Part shown: piece by piece, positions 25,261-34,860 of the stretch | How positions within the stretch are numbered: position 1 is the stretch's first letter | Layout: every line of letters starts with the position of its first letter | Assembly: GCA_020061355.1 (NCBI GenBank) | Contig: JAGUYK010000029.1 | Coordinates: forward strand, 1 to 39,067 | Origin: Ignavibacteriales bacterium | GTDB taxonomy: Bacteria > Bacteroidota > Ignavibacteria > Ignavibacteriales > Melioribacteraceae | Direction of reading: 5' to 3' | DNA: 39,067 bases | Translations under genes and position numbers: made by a program | The notes under the pieces: generated by a model | What the model saw: only the letters and a program-made list of their open reading frames with translations | What the model was told of the DNA's origin: nothing | Databases searched by the model: none

Positions 25261-27756
25261 ATGTCTAAACTTACCAAACAAGAAAAAGAATTTTTAATCA
25301 ATCTTATTGAAGATAATAAACCTATTCCTTCAAATTATAAAAGAAAACTATTTGCTTCTGATGATTCTGAATTTATTGAAGTAACAAAAGATTATAAACT
25401 TGTTTATCAAGGAAAGGAACAAAAACAAAATATTATAGCAAATACTCCGGTTGCACCTTTCCAAGAAGTCCGTCGATTTAACTCCGATAATCCTTCACCG
25501 GATGGTTGGAAAAACATGCTCATCTTCGGTGATAATCTTCTCGCACTAAAAACTATATATGACGATCAGCGCGATAAAAATATTTATGGAACAAAAAATA
25601 AAATTAAACTAATCTATATAGACCCGCCGTTTGCAACAAAGCAAGACTTTATGAAGGATAAAGAAAAAGCTTATCGCGATAAAGTTATTGGATCTCAGTT
25701 TATTGAGTTCTTAAGAAAACGATTAATATTACTTCGTGAAATTCTTGCTGATGATGGCTCTATTTATGTTCATCTCGATTGGAAAAAGGGGCATTACATT
25801 AAAGCAATTATGGATGAGGTCTTTGGCGAATTTAACTTTTTAAATGAAATTATTTTTCAAAGTACACCTGGTCATCATCTTTCAGCTGGTCTTGATAATA
25901 TGATTTCTAATATTTATTACTATAAAAAAATTAGTAATCCTTGCTTTAATCAACCTTATCAAGGTCTAACACAACAAGAATTACTCCAAAAATTTCCCTA
26001 TATAGAGCAAGAAACCGGTAGACGGTTTACACACGAAAAATTAGAACAATCTTCAAATGTTTATAGTGCCGGTGAAACTCGTATTATACAAGGTAGAAAA
26101 GTGAAATCTGATATTGGTTGGAGATGGACTCAAAAAACATTTGATAAGAGGATAAAAGAAAATCCTTACATTATTTTTTGGACAGAAAACAATAGGCCTC
26201 GTTATAAAAGATACCTTGATAATTACGAGGGGCGTAAAATCGGTAACCTTTGGGATGATTTACCTTTAATAGCATCCAATTCTAAAGAATCTACTGGTTA
26301 TCCAACTCAAAAGCCCGAATCACTTTTAGCGAGAATTATTGAAACTTCATCCAACAGTTGTGACATTGTTTTAGATGCATTTGCTGGTAGTGGTTCATCT
26401 ATTGCGGTATCAGAAAAACTTGGCAGAAGATGGATCGGCATTGATTGTGGGAAGTTAGCTATTTATACTACGCAAAAAAGGATGTTAAATTTGACTACAC
26501 AAATAGGTGCTATACTAAATGATGTTCGCCCTGTCTATGAACGTGTATCTGATTTTGATGAACATATTAAAAATAAAAGCCAAGCACTTTTTATACTCTC
26601 TGAAAAAATAAAAAATGGTGATCTTTTTGTTACAGATAGTTTTCTTAAAGATTTAGCAAAATTTATTCAAGCATATTTTACTACTAACAAAGAAAAAGAA
26701 TTTTCTCTTATACTGCCAGAAGATAAGCTAAAAATAACTTCTCTAAAAATATTAGAAAACGATAACGATTATTCTGCTGGTGTTTATATAATTAAAGTTC
26801 ATGGTGTTACCTTTCTTATTTCTTTTATTCAACCAAAAGAAAAAAGCGAAAAGGAAAAATCATTAAAAGCAAAAGAGTTTATTCTTTATAATGCTGGTAT
26901 TTATGATAATGAGAAGATTAAGGAAATGAATTGGCAAGAATACAAACCTTTTGTTATGAAACTATTTAATGTAAGAGAAGCATCTCAAAAAATTCATGGT
27001 TTGGATATTGACGGCTATATAGGTACAGATTTAGCTTATGTATGGAATTACCCGCAACAGAAAAAACTTACTATTGATGAAGATTATGTTCAATCATTAC
27101 ATAATGCAATTAGAGGAAAAGGCGGTGATAAATTTTATATAATAGCACCTGTTACAGCAATGGGTTTTATGATGGATGAAATCAAAATTGGTACAACTAT
27201 TTATTGCTTTTTGAAAGTTCCTATTTCTGTAATAATGCGTTTACTTAATAGCAACGAAGCCGGTGCACTTAGGCAACCTATAAATGAAAATGATGTTAAT
27301 GAAGTTATTGACGCCGTTGGTTTCGATTTTATTTCGCAACCAATTGTAAAAGCAATTTATAAGAGAGAAAAACCTGAAAATTTGGATTTATTGAATTCAC
27401 GTAAAAAGGATTTTGTAATTAAGCTTAAAGAATTCCGTTCAAAAACTTTAGCTTCTGATCCTAATGATTTTGATAATTTTGAAACTCTTTCCATGGTACT
27501 TGTTGATACAGATTTTAATGATGATGTTTTTAATTTTTCAAAAGTATTTTGGGCTGAAGATTTAGTAAAAGAAGAACTTCAAAGAAATGAATCTCAAAAT
27601 GTAAAAGAAAAATATGAAGAGAAATTAAAGCTTTGTAAGAATCTTGATATTAGGATTCCTCAAGATGAATTTACTACATCTAAAATGATGGTTATATATA
27701 TTGATAAATATGGCAATGAAAAGAAAGAAGTTCTGAAAAAAGGAGATTTCAAATGA
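25261..27756 (+). CDS. mod: Type III restriction-modification system DNA methyltransferase (Mod)
   Basis: Mod methylates one strand of an asymmetric site and gives specificity to the complex with Res. The 831-aa protein has catalytic DPPF at residues 121-124 before the AdoMet motif DAFAGSGSS near 372. This beta order of motifs is that of type III N6-adenine methylases. The target-recognition region lies between these motifs and in the long C-terminal half. The ATG at 25261 is chosen over a TTG at 25246 that overlaps the antitoxin gene. It ends overlapping the res ATG by 4 bp (ATGA), so the two are translationally coupled. Confidence 0.93.
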   Translation: MSKLTKQEKEFLINLIEDNKPIPSNYKRKLFASDDSEFIEVTKDYKLVYQGKEQKQNIIANTPVAPFQEVRRFNSDNPSPDGWKNMLIFGDNLLALKTIYDDQRDKNIYGTKNKIKLIYIDPPFATKQDFMKDKEKAYRDKVIGSQFIEFLRKRLILLREILADDGSIYVHLDWKKGHYIKAIMDEVFGEFNFLNEIIFQSTPGHHLSAGLDNMISNIYYYKKISNPCFNQPYQGLTQQELLQKFPYIEQETGRRFTHEKLEQSSNVYSAGETRIIQGRKVKSDIGWRWTQKTFDKRIKENPYIIFWTENNRPRYKRYLDNYEGRKIGNLWDDLPLIASNSKESTGYPTQKPESLLARIIETSSNSCDIVLDAFAGSGSSIAVSEKLGRRWIGIDCGKLAIYTTQKRMLNLTTQIGAILNDVRPVYERVSDFDEHIKNKSQALFILSEKIKNGDLFVTDSFLKDLAKFIQAYFTTNKEKEFSLILPEDKLKITSLKILENDNDYSAGVYIIKVHGVTFLISFIQPKEKSEKEKSLKAKEFILYNAGIYDNEKIKEMNWQEYKPFVMKLFNVREASQKIHGLDIDGYIGTDLAYVWNYPQQKKLTIDEDYVQSLHNAIRGKGGDKFYIIAPVTAMGFMMDEIKIGTTIYCFLKVPISVIMRLLNSNEAGALRQPINENDVNEVIDAVGFDFISQPIVKAIYKREKPENLDLLNSRKKDFVIKLKEFRSKTLASDPNDFDNFETLSMVLVDTDFNDDVFNFSKVFWAEDLVKEELQRNESQNVKEKYEEKLKLCKNLDIRIPQDEFTTSKMMVIYIDKYGNEKKEVLKKGDFK

Positions 27757-30350
27757 GCATCACCTTCAAAAATTCAGACTTTGTTCTTAAAGTAAATGAT
27801 AATACTGAGCAAATTTATAGTATAATCAATAAATATGATGCTTATCTGGATGTTCTATGTTCAGATAAATATTATTTTCTTCGAAATGCAGTAAAAGAAG
27901 TAATAAAATTTTTCTTTTCTGATAAGTATCGAACACTTGAAGAACTTGCGATAGATAATTATAATAACAACGAAAAGTTGAGACAGAAATTTGAAAATGT
28001 TGCTGCTTATCTAAACCGCTTTGATCTTAAAGAGAAAAAATCTGTTTCGCTTGATCTTGCTACCGGAACTGGTAAGAGTTGGGCAATCTATGGTATAGCT
28101 CAGATAATGCTTTCTGAAGGTCTCGTTGATAAAGTTTTAGTTCTATGTCCTTCATTAACTATTGAAGAAGGTCTGAAAGATAAGTTTAATCGTTTTAGCG
28201 GCGATCAAAATTTACAATCTATTCTTAAAGAACTCGGTGCTATTTATCCTAATCCAGCAATTAAAAGTGCTAATGATCCTATCCTTGAAGGTGATATATG
28301 TGTTGAAAATATTCATGCCGTTTATGAAAGAACCGGTTCATCAGTTTATGATAGCTTCAAAGGAAAAGGAAGAAGAGTATTGGTTTTAAATGATGAAGCA
28401 CATCATATTTACAGCGGTATAGATAGTGCTACAAAAAAATGGCTGGAATTTCTAAATAACGAAGAATTTGGTTTTTATTATATCGTTGGTTTATCTGGTA
28501 CTCCTTATATCGAAGACGACTATTTTTCTGATATTATTTATCGTTTTGGTTTGAAACAAGCAATAGAAGAAGGTGTTGTAAAAAAAATAGATTATAAACT
28601 TGAAGAAGAATCTCAAAAAGAAAAAGGATTTTATGAAGCTCTTGAAAACCATCGTCAATATCAAAGTAAATATGAAAGTTTATTAAAACCAATTACTATT
28701 GTTATAACAGATAAAATAGTTTCTTGTATTAAAGTATGGAAAGAACTTGTTGAGTTTATTTCTGAAAAAGAATCTCTTTCATTTGATGAGGCAAAAAAGA
28801 AAGTAATTTGGATTACTTCAAGTATTCCCGGTGGCAATGATGGAACTACTATCAATGGTATAATCGAAAAGCCAGAAAAAATAAGGAAAGAAAATTTAGA
28901 GCTTCTTAAAACTGTAGATGATTTAGACAATCCAGTTGAATGGATCGTTTCTGTTAGTATGCTTACAGAAGGATGGGACGTTAAAAATGTTTTTCAAATT
29001 ATGCCACACGAAAATCGTGCATTCAATTCAAAGTTACTAATTTCTCAAGTATTAGGTCGTGGTTTAAGAATCCCACCTAATATTAACCCTCCGATATTAG
29101 TTAAAATTAATAACCACGAAAAGTGGACACCAAATATTGAAAACATTTATAAAGAAGTATTAGAAATTGAGAATACTCTTTCTTGGGGTTTTTATGAAAA
29201 AAATAATGCATTTCTTTTCCCCCTTTATAATTTGTCTTATAAATCTTCACTTCAAACAGTAGAAACTAAAAAGAAAAAAGCATCAACACCTGAAAATATA
29301 TCACTTAGCCCTCAATCAAAAGAATGGATTGAAACGAGTATTTATTTATTAAGCGGTTCAGTCGAGAGTACTATTGAAAACAAGGATATTATTTCTATAG
29401 AATCCGCTGCAAAACAATTGAAAATATTTCTAAATGAAAAAGACTCAAGTATTTCTGAAAAATGGACTAATAAAAAACTAAAACTATTTATTGAAGAAGC
29501 ATTAAAAAGAAGTGGCAATGATTCAACTTATATTTCCAAAGATAACCTTGTTAAAATTCAGCAATCGTTTGGTCCTATGTTTAGAAACATAGATGAAGAG
29601 AATCCAAGATATAAACTTGAATCAGATAATGTTTTTGAATTAAAAATTGAAAATATTGTTAGACAATCCTTCAGTGAAAGCTCTCTTAAAAATAATGGTT
29701 ATTTATTTTATTCCTTAGATTCCTCAGATAGTTTTGTTTATGAAGAAAAGATACTATTTAGTAACTTTCTTAAACTAAAAGAAAATCTAAACCAAGTAAA
29801 AGAATTGACCGCTGTTTCTTCATCATTAAATGATGAATTAAAATTTCTTGATAAAAATTTTATATATGTAGAGCGGGGTAACTTCAGATCTCCATTAAAT
29901 GTTTTATACGTAAAAGACACACCTGAATTCAAATTCACTCTAAGTCTTCTTCAATATTCAAATCTATTTGATTCAATATTAAAATCTCCTGATAAAGGTT
30001 TTTATCAAGTTCCATATTCTTATAAACCTTCAAAAATTGCAAAATCTCATGTAAAAAATGAAAACTTCAATCCTGATTTTTTCATTAAAATTAATAATAG
30101 AAATGAAATCCTTGTTGTAGAAATTAAATCTGATTCAGACGATAACAACAAGAATAGAGCAAAACTTAGAGATGCATCAAAACACTTTGAAGAATTGAAT
30201 AATAAACTAAAAAGTTCTTCTATTGCATGGAACTATTTTTTCTATTTCCTATCACCACAAGATTATACAGATTTCTTTACAGCAATTAGAGAAAATAGAC
30301 ACCCTAAATGGAAATCAAATTTGATGAATCAACTTTCTAAAGATGATTAA
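27753..30350 (+). CDS. res: Type III restriction endonuclease subunit (Res), helicase-nuclease
   Basis: Res is the ATP-dependent translocase and nuclease that cuts unmethylated DNA together with Mod. The 865-aa protein has Walker A TGTGKS (residues 104-109), the DEAH box from Asp214 (LNDEAHH), motif III LSGTPY, and helicase C-terminal motifs SMLTEGWDVKNVFQI and QVLGRGLRIP. The C-terminus has a PD-ExK nuclease: Asp775 in NPDFFIK and Glu790-x-Lys792 in VVEIKSDSD. All key residues are intact. It is coupled to mod by ATGA. The run of toxin, antitoxin, mod and res has no gap above 40 bp and reads as one unit. Confidence 0.93.
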   Translation: MSITFKNSDFVLKVNDNTEQIYSIINKYDAYLDVLCSDKYYFLRNAVKEVIKFFFSDKYRTLEELAIDNYNNNEKLRQKFENVAAYLNRFDLKEKKSVSLDLATGTGKSWAIYGIAQIMLSEGLVDKVLVLCPSLTIEEGLKDKFNRFSGDQNLQSILKELGAIYPNPAIKSANDPILEGDICVENIHAVYERTGSSVYDSFKGKGRRVLVLNDEAHHIYSGIDSATKKWLEFLNNEEFGFYYIVGLSGTPYIEDDYFSDIIYRFGLKQAIEEGVVKKIDYKLEEESQKEKGFYEALENHRQYQSKYESLLKPITIVITDKIVSCIKVWKELVEFISEKESLSFDEAKKKVIWITSSIPGGNDGTTINGIIEKPEKIRKENLELLKTVDDLDNPVEWIVSVSMLTEGWDVKNVFQIMPHENRAFNSKLLISQVLGRGLRIPPNINPPILVKINNHEKWTPNIENIYKEVLEIENTLSWGFYEKNNAFLFPLYNLSYKSSLQTVETKKKKASTPENISLSPQSKEWIETSIYLLSGSVESTIENKDIISIESAAKQLKIFLNEKDSSISEKWTNKKLKLFIEEALKRSGNDSTYISKDNLVKIQQSFGPMFRNIDEENPRYKLESDNVFELKIENIVRQSFSESSLKNNGYLFYSLDSSDSFVYEEKILFSNFLKLKENLNQVKELTAVSSSLNDELKFLDKNFIYVERGNFRSPLNVLYVKDTPEFKFTLSLLQYSNLFDSILKSPDKGFYQVPYSYKPSKIAKSHVKNENFNPDFFIKINNRNEILVVEIKSDSDDNNKNRAKLRDASKHFEELNNKLKSSSIAWNYFFYFLSPQDYTDFFTAIRENRHPKWKSNLMNQLSKDD

Positions 30351-30798
30351 TATCCAACCAACCTTATGTATGTGGTCTTACCTCATCAAAAGAAATTTGA
30401 CAGCCAGTTTTACATAAGTAACTTTATGTTCAAGTTGAAGCAGTCCCAACATTTTATTAGTAGTTCTATCTTTTTTACATAAAGTTGTCTTATGTAAACT
30501 CGGCACTTTACCTTTTCACCTCATCATCGCTCATTCGGGTCGTGGCTTTGCCACACACCCTCATTCGCTTACATTTGATTCTGTCGTTCGCCTACGTTCG
30601 CCGTTCCGGCACAACTTCGGCTCACTCCATTCTATTTTCTTTTTACCTCTTACCTTTAACGTTTCACGCTTTCAGTCATCTCAAAATCTCCATCTGTCAG
30701 GCTTGTCCTGAATCCCGATTTATCGGGATGAAGGATCTATTCTATCCATAAGTTCAAAATCCGTATCGTTAAGGCTTGTCCTGAGCGGAGCGAAGGAT
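30351..30798. other. Non-coding hairpin-rich gap between res and the portal gene
   Basis: I see no convincing gene. It holds a long inverted repeat just past res (arms 30409-30429 and 30477-30498, about 21 bp, one indel, 47-nt loop), a short hairpin around GTGGC-TTT-GCCAC near 30542, a CG-rich run TTCGCCTACGTTCGCC, and partial copies of a repeat of about 73 bp that also covers the end of the portal gene. Confidence 0.7.
30409..30498. repeat. Long inverted repeat downstream of res
   Basis: The left arm TTTACATAAG-TAACTTTATGT pairs with the right arm ACATAAAGTTG-TCTTATGTAAA with a single-base offset in the middle. It would form a stem of about 20 bp in the res transcript. There is no T run after it. 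It could stabilise the 3' end, stop convergent transcription, or be a small non-autonomous insertion. Confidence 0.5.
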
Positions 30799-30831
30799 CT
30801 ATCTTATAAGTTCAAAGTCGTTATCGCTTAG
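30681..30831. repeat. Three partial repeats (about 58-73 bp spacing) across the portal stop codon
   Basis: TCAAAAT.. starts at 30681 and 30754, and TCAAAGT.. at 30812; the AGGCTTGTCCTGA core recurs at 30699-30711 and 30772-30784, and GAAGGATCTAT at 30730 and 30794. The third copy is the last codons of the portal gene (FELIR). The insert CTGAGCGGAGCGAAG matches the hairpin family seen elsewhere in the element. Confidence 0.65.
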
Positions 30832-31965
30832 ATTATATCGTTTTTTGAAATATTCTTTAGTGAACTTCAAGCCTATTTCAGAAAGTATTCTATCCCTCTC
30901 AGCACTCTCTTCAATTACAGCTTCTTTCTTTGTCATCTTTATTTTCGGACTTTGAACATTTCCATAATTCAATTGAATAAAATAGTTAATCAGTGTATTC
31001 AATGATTTTTCAACTAACTTTTTATCACTAACGCCCAGGTACTCAAGCATATCTTTATGGATCTCTGCTGCCTTGTAGCTTCCCGTTTTTCCAACCTCGG
31101 TAGTAAGGGTAACAGTTAGCACAGCTTTCGATATTTCTTTATTATGAAAATCCACCAATATCTGGTATAGCTGCCCAACATCATATTGTGGACTCTCTTT
31201 CAACTCAATCCCTAATGTATTTTCAAAAATTGTAACGTTATCCTGAACCATTAATTTAAGTTGCTCAATAAATTCATTCTTCTGTTCTTCAGTATATCCA
31301 GTAGGGTATCGTCCCATAAGAAAAGGCATTCCATAACGTTCCATCATCATTTGCCAATACTCTATTCCGGCTCTCTTAAATATCACTGGCCAGTAACATT
31401 TGCTTAACACTTTCTGTCCGTATGGATTTGTATATGTTGGGTTGTATTGAGTAAGTATAAATTTATAATCCGGCAGCTCCAATCCTTCTTCAAACAAATA
31501 AAATCCATTTTTCTTATTCCGTAATTTGATTTTATTCTCATTATCAAATATGAACCACTCTTGCGGCTTCCCAATCACATTCACCGGCACAAACCCTGTC
31601 CCGTGTTTATCGTGGGTCCATTCAATTTCAGCAATAGAAAATCCGTAGAAGATCGCATCTAATATATCACTCATTATATTACTCAATGGTAACTCTCTGA
31701 AAACATCTATAACTCTTTCTTTAATACTCTTATCACCTTCATAATTTATTTCCCAGCCCATCTGCATTACTTGCATCTTTCTCTGTTGTACAGTCGCCAT
31801 CAAATGAGGGTCATTCAATAAATCGCGCAATATTCCATAATCATAATTATTCTCTTTAAGTATAACATCCGGATCGGGTAATGCTTTATAAATGCTCTGA
31901 AGTTCATTCGCTCTTTTTCTTGTTGCATATTCTTGAAGCAGTCTATTTCGCTTATTCATTTTCAC
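30799..31965 (-). CDS. Phage portal protein, DUF935 (Mu gp29-like) family
   Basis: The portal forms the ring at the capsid vertex through which DNA is pumped. The 388-aa protein has the DUF935 pattern: PDPDVILKENNYDYGILRDLLNDPHLMATVQQRKMQV, then WEINYEGD, LDAIFYGFSIAEIEW, PQEWFIFDN and GIEYWQMMMERYGMPFLMGRYP. The ATGA overlap with the large-terminase gene upstream shows coupling. The length is somewhat short for the family, which is often above 450 aa, and the stop codon lies inside a repeat that continues past the gene, so the C-terminus may have been shortened. The start is ATG at 31965, two codons before another ATG. Confidence 0.88.
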   Translation of the reverse strand: MKMNKRNRLLQEYATRKRANELQSIYKALPDPDVILKENNYDYGILRDLLNDPHLMATVQQRKMQVMQMGWEINYEGDKSIKERVIDVFRELPLSNIMSDILDAIFYGFSIAEIEWTHDKHGTGFVPVNVIGKPQEWFIFDNENKIKLRNKKNGFYLFEEGLELPDYKFILTQYNPTYTNPYGQKVLSKCYWPVIFKRAGIEYWQMMMERYGMPFLMGRYPTGYTEEQKNEFIEQLKLMVQDNVTIFENTLGIELKESPQYDVGQLYQILVDFHNKEISKAVLTVTLTTEVGKTGSYKAAEIHKDMLEYLGVSDKKLVEKSLNTLINYFIQLNYGNVQSPKIKMTKKEAVIEESAERDRILSEIGLKFTKEYFKKRYNLSDNDFELIR

Positions 31966-33284
31966 CCCCTTAAACTTTTTATTCTTTTCAATTTATTTCT
32001 TATCGTAAACCTTCGTGGTATATGTACTATAGATTTAAGATTTGGTAGAGTATCTTCTTTAACACTATTCAAAAATTGACTCAATGTATCAACAGCATCA
32101 TCATATTCACCATTAGGAAAGTCCTCACATTCATTTACAAACTCTTTCACCCAATATTTATCCTTTGGCAGATAAACTTTCCCGGCTTCAACTAATGGAG
32201 TAATAGAATGCACTCTTGCAACCTTATCACTTGTAGCTTGCACCTTTAGAATTGGTAATCTCGTTTCCCGCTGAAGTTCTTGTATTAAACTTTGTCCGCT
32301 TGCTTTATCTTCAACTAATATTTCATTCGGCTTATAAACATCATTTAATTCTATAACTTTTCTTTTCAATTCCGGGAATTCAACTCTTCCTTTCCACATA
32401 TCCAATAAGTAATATCCATTCTGTGCAACTTTCCATGTAGTACAAACCGAATAATCATTCTCCTCATTTTTCTTAAATGCCGTATCCCAGCTCTGAACTA
32501 CCTTGAATACTCTTAAAGTATTTAGCTCATGTTCTAAATAATAATTCCACCAATCATTTTTAATTATTCCAAAATCTTTATCATCAGTGAACAATCCATA
32601 AATTTCCTGGTCTCTCAATGCCGGTGAAATATCTTTCGCCAGCTCATCAATTTCTAATGGATCAATCAATGGATTATCATAAGATGAGAAGTTAAACGCT
32701 TCCCAATTCTTAATTCTGTCGTCTTCCGTTTCACCTTTCACGTTTTCCGTTTCACATTTCTCATACAACTCACAAAACAAATGCTTCTCATTACTCTTTT
32801 TAATTCTTTTCCCTTTCGGTGTCCCGCCGATTATAACTTTAGCTTTATAATCCAGGAGCATCGGTCTAATGCTTTCTTCCCACAACCTTCTATTCTTTAG
32901 AATTATTCCAGCTTCATTCAGAATTATTAAAGCATATCCGAACCCTTCAATATTTTCAGGTTTATCCGCACTTCTAAAATCACATACGGCATTTAATAAT
33001 TTCAGATCATTTCTATTGCTCCTGTACTTCCAAAGATTCCTCGGCACATCTCTAAGGACCGGTAGGAAATATCTTTCAATGTATCGTTCAATATTTCCAT
33101 ATATCGTATCCACCCATAGAATAGGGGAAACATTATCAACCATATTCTCAATTACATAATTTGCTAAACCTCTGGTAAGCCCAAACCTTCTGCCTTTGGC
33201 AACTACCTTAAATCTCGCATTCGATTCAAAAAATATCTTCCTCTGATTCTCATGGTAGCTCAACTGTAATTTAATTTCTTTCAT
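31962..33284 (-). CDS. Phage terminase large subunit
   Basis: The large terminase is the ATPase-nuclease that packages DNA into proheads. Near the N-terminus KVVAKGRRFGLTRGLA stands in for Walker A, as in other Terminase_6-type proteins, and ALIILNEAG is the Walker B region. The coupling motif appears in KVIIGGTPKGK. The RNase H-like nuclease begins with QSWDTAFKKNEENDYS (first Asp) and includes VEDKASGQSLIQEL and the late acid pair DDAVDTLSQF. With the ATG at 33284 it is 440 aa; a TTG at 33299 is the alternative. It overlaps the portal gene by 4 bp and follows the small-terminase gene. Confidence 0.92.
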   Translation of the reverse strand: MKEIKLQLSYHENQRKIFFESNARFKVVAKGRRFGLTRGLANYVIENMVDNVSPILWVDTIYGNIERYIERYFLPVLRDVPRNLWKYRSNRNDLKLLNAVCDFRSADKPENIEGFGYALIILNEAGIILKNRRLWEESIRPMLLDYKAKVIIGGTPKGKRIKKSNEKHLFCELYEKCETENVKGETEDDRIKNWEAFNFSSYDNPLIDPLEIDELAKDISPALRDQEIYGLFTDDKDFGIIKNDWWNYYLEHELNTLRVFKVVQSWDTAFKKNEENDYSVCTTWKVAQNGYYLLDMWKGRVEFPELKRKVIELNDVYKPNEILVEDKASGQSLIQELQRETRLPILKVQATSDKVARVHSITPLVEAGKVYLPKDKYWVKEFVNECEDFPNGEYDDAVDTLSQFLNSVKEDTLPNLKSIVHIPRRFTIRNKLKRIKSLRG

Positions 33285-33341
33285 ATTCTCAATGCTCAAT
33301 TTACCCGTAGTCTTTTTGGCGGGTTCTCAATTCTCAATTAG

Positions 33342-33644
33342 TTATATGTTTTTTCTCTCTACCATAATCTTATATTCACCACTTTCCTCAATCTTTTCAG
33401 CTTGACCTAAATATTGTTTTCCTAACCATATAAGCATTGTAACATTTCCTTGCATTGCAACTTGTATCTGTTTCCGCTTTAATCGCTCTTTGAGATTTGC
33501 TCTCCCTTTTATAAGAAAAATCTCAAAATTCCTTTTGAGTGTATTTTCATCATACCCTAATGCCTCCGCAATCTCTTTGTTTGTTAACCCGCATTTCGCG
33601 AGTCTCTCAATTATTATTTCATCTTTATTTTTTTCTTTTTTCAT
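33342..33644 (-). CDS. Putative terminase small subunit (HTH protein)
   Basis: A 100-aa basic protein with an N-terminal HTH (IIERLAKCGLTNKEIAEALGYDENTLKRNF), the type found in small terminases that recognise the packaging site. The C-terminal half has AMQGNVTMLIWLGKQYLGQAEK, a sequence pattern common in phage small-terminase proteins. GGGGGAGAT lies about 10 bases upstream of the ATG. It is the first gene of the leftward packaging unit (small terminase, large terminase, portal), directly divergent from the capsid unit. Confidence 0.78.
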   Translation of the reverse strand: MKKEKNKDEIIIERLAKCGLTNKEIAEALGYDENTLKRNFEIFLIKGRANLKERLKRKQIQVAMQGNVTMLIWLGKQYLGQAEKIEESGEYKIMVERKNI

Positions 33645-33870
33645 TTTCTTTTATCTCCCCCTTTCAGAAATATTGTCACACTACATTATACATCTAATAT
33701 TATTTTTACTCACCTCACCCAACTTGATTTTCTTTTCTCTTTTTTTCTCTTCTCTTCCAAATAGTTATTCCAATTCCAAATCATGCAACACTAATACAAC
33801 ATTAATTGTATATTACTTATAGGACTCATTAGTGAAGTTCTAAATGAATTATTATGGGGGGAATATTTTT
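33645..33870. promoter_or_regulatory. Divergent promoter region between the packaging and capsid units
   Basis: A 226-bp AT-rich, pyrimidine-rich stretch separates the starts of two oppositely transcribed head-gene units, so promoters for both must lie here or read through from outside. I cannot assign -35/-10 boxes with confidence. GGGGGGAA at 33856-33863 is the ribosome site of the protease gene. Confidence 0.5.
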
Positions 33871-34848
33871 ATGGATTTTGAAATCTTTAAAATTGGCACT
33901 CATACTTCAGATATGGGTATCACAAAAGACTATTGTCTTGATGACCTTAATTTTATCGCACACTCTTATGATCCTAAAACTCTCGAAGCTCCCATCGTTG
34001 TTGGTCACCCAAAACATGATTCTCCGGCTATGGGATGGATTGACTCACTCAAAGTTGTGGGGGACAAGCTCATCGCCTCAGCAAAACAAATCATCCCGGA
34101 GTTTGTCACAGCAGTAAAACAAGGTCTCTACAAAAAAAGAAGTATATCGCTCGATAAGGAAGGCAAACTTCGCCATGTCGGTTTCCTTGGTGGTGCTATA
34201 CCCGCTGTAAAAGGTTTAGCCGATATTCAATTTGCAGAAGGGGAGTGTACTACTTTTGAACTCGATGATGGAGATTTATCTTTTACAGAAGAAGAATCTG
34301 CATTTTCAGAAAAAGAAAATCAGTCTCAAATGCAACCGGAGCTTTCTCAATTAATTAACGAACTCTCAAATGTTAAGGATGCTCTACTTGCTCTATCTCA
34401 AAACTTTTCAGAGGATTTATCTAAACGCAATGATTTTGAAAATCTTTCAAACAAAATATCTGCTCTTGATAACAAAATTAATTTATCATCATTCACAAAA
34501 TTATTGGATGATAAAGTTTCTTCCGGTTCTCTTACTCCTGCTATGAAAAATAAAATCGAATCAATTGTGGATTATGTTACTACTCAAAATTATTCGTCGG
34601 TTGATTTAGTAAAATTTCGGAACGACTTAACCCGGCTCTTTTCTGAATTTGTTAACTCAGTTCCAAAATTTCTTAACTTCCAAAACTTTGCTGAAAAACA
34701 AGAACACATTGAAAATCTTTCGGAAAAATTTCGTTTCGCTGAAGTAGATCCCCGTTCCAGAGAGGTCCATAGCAAAGCATCGCAATTAATGAAATCACAA
34801 AATCTTTCTTACTTATCTGCAGTTCAAAAAGTAATTCAAAATTTATAA
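33871..34848 (+). CDS. Phage prohead protease fused to scaffold domain (Mu gpI-like)
   Basis: Head maturation proteases of this type cut scaffold and capsid during prohead assembly. Residues about 1-130 resemble the Mu gpI-like protease: APIVVGHPKHDSPAMGWIDSLKV, then LIASAKQIIPEFVTAVKQGLYKKRSISL and FLGGAIPAVKGL. The His in GHPKHD and the Ser in RSISL are plausible catalytic residues. Residues about 140-320 are Glu/Asn/Leu-rich and helical (ELSQLINELSNVKDALLAL), as in a scaffold. The ATG at 33871 has GGGGGG 7 bases upstream; an ATG at 33844 would read through this site. It is 325 aa and opens the rightward capsid unit. Confidence 0.8.
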   Translation: MDFEIFKIGTHTSDMGITKDYCLDDLNFIAHSYDPKTLEAPIVVGHPKHDSPAMGWIDSLKVVGDKLIASAKQIIPEFVTAVKQGLYKKRSISLDKEGKLRHVGFLGGAIPAVKGLADIQFAEGECTTFELDDGDLSFTEEESAFSEKENQSQMQPELSQLINELSNVKDALLALSQNFSEDLSKRNDFENLSNKISALDNKINLSSFTKLLDDKVSSGSLTPAMKNKIESIVDYVTTQNYSSVDLVKFRNDLTRLFSEFVNSVPKFLNFQNFAEKQEHIENLSEKFRFAEVDPRSREVHSKASQLMKSQNLSYLSAVQKVIQNL

Positions 34849-34860
34849 AAGGAGTAAACA

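Noticed and set aside
30485-30751. Open frame of 88 codons on + between res and the portal gene
   Set aside because: It lies in repeat and hairpin sequence, has no ribosome site, and its translation looks like random Ser/Leu/His-rich reading of those repeats.
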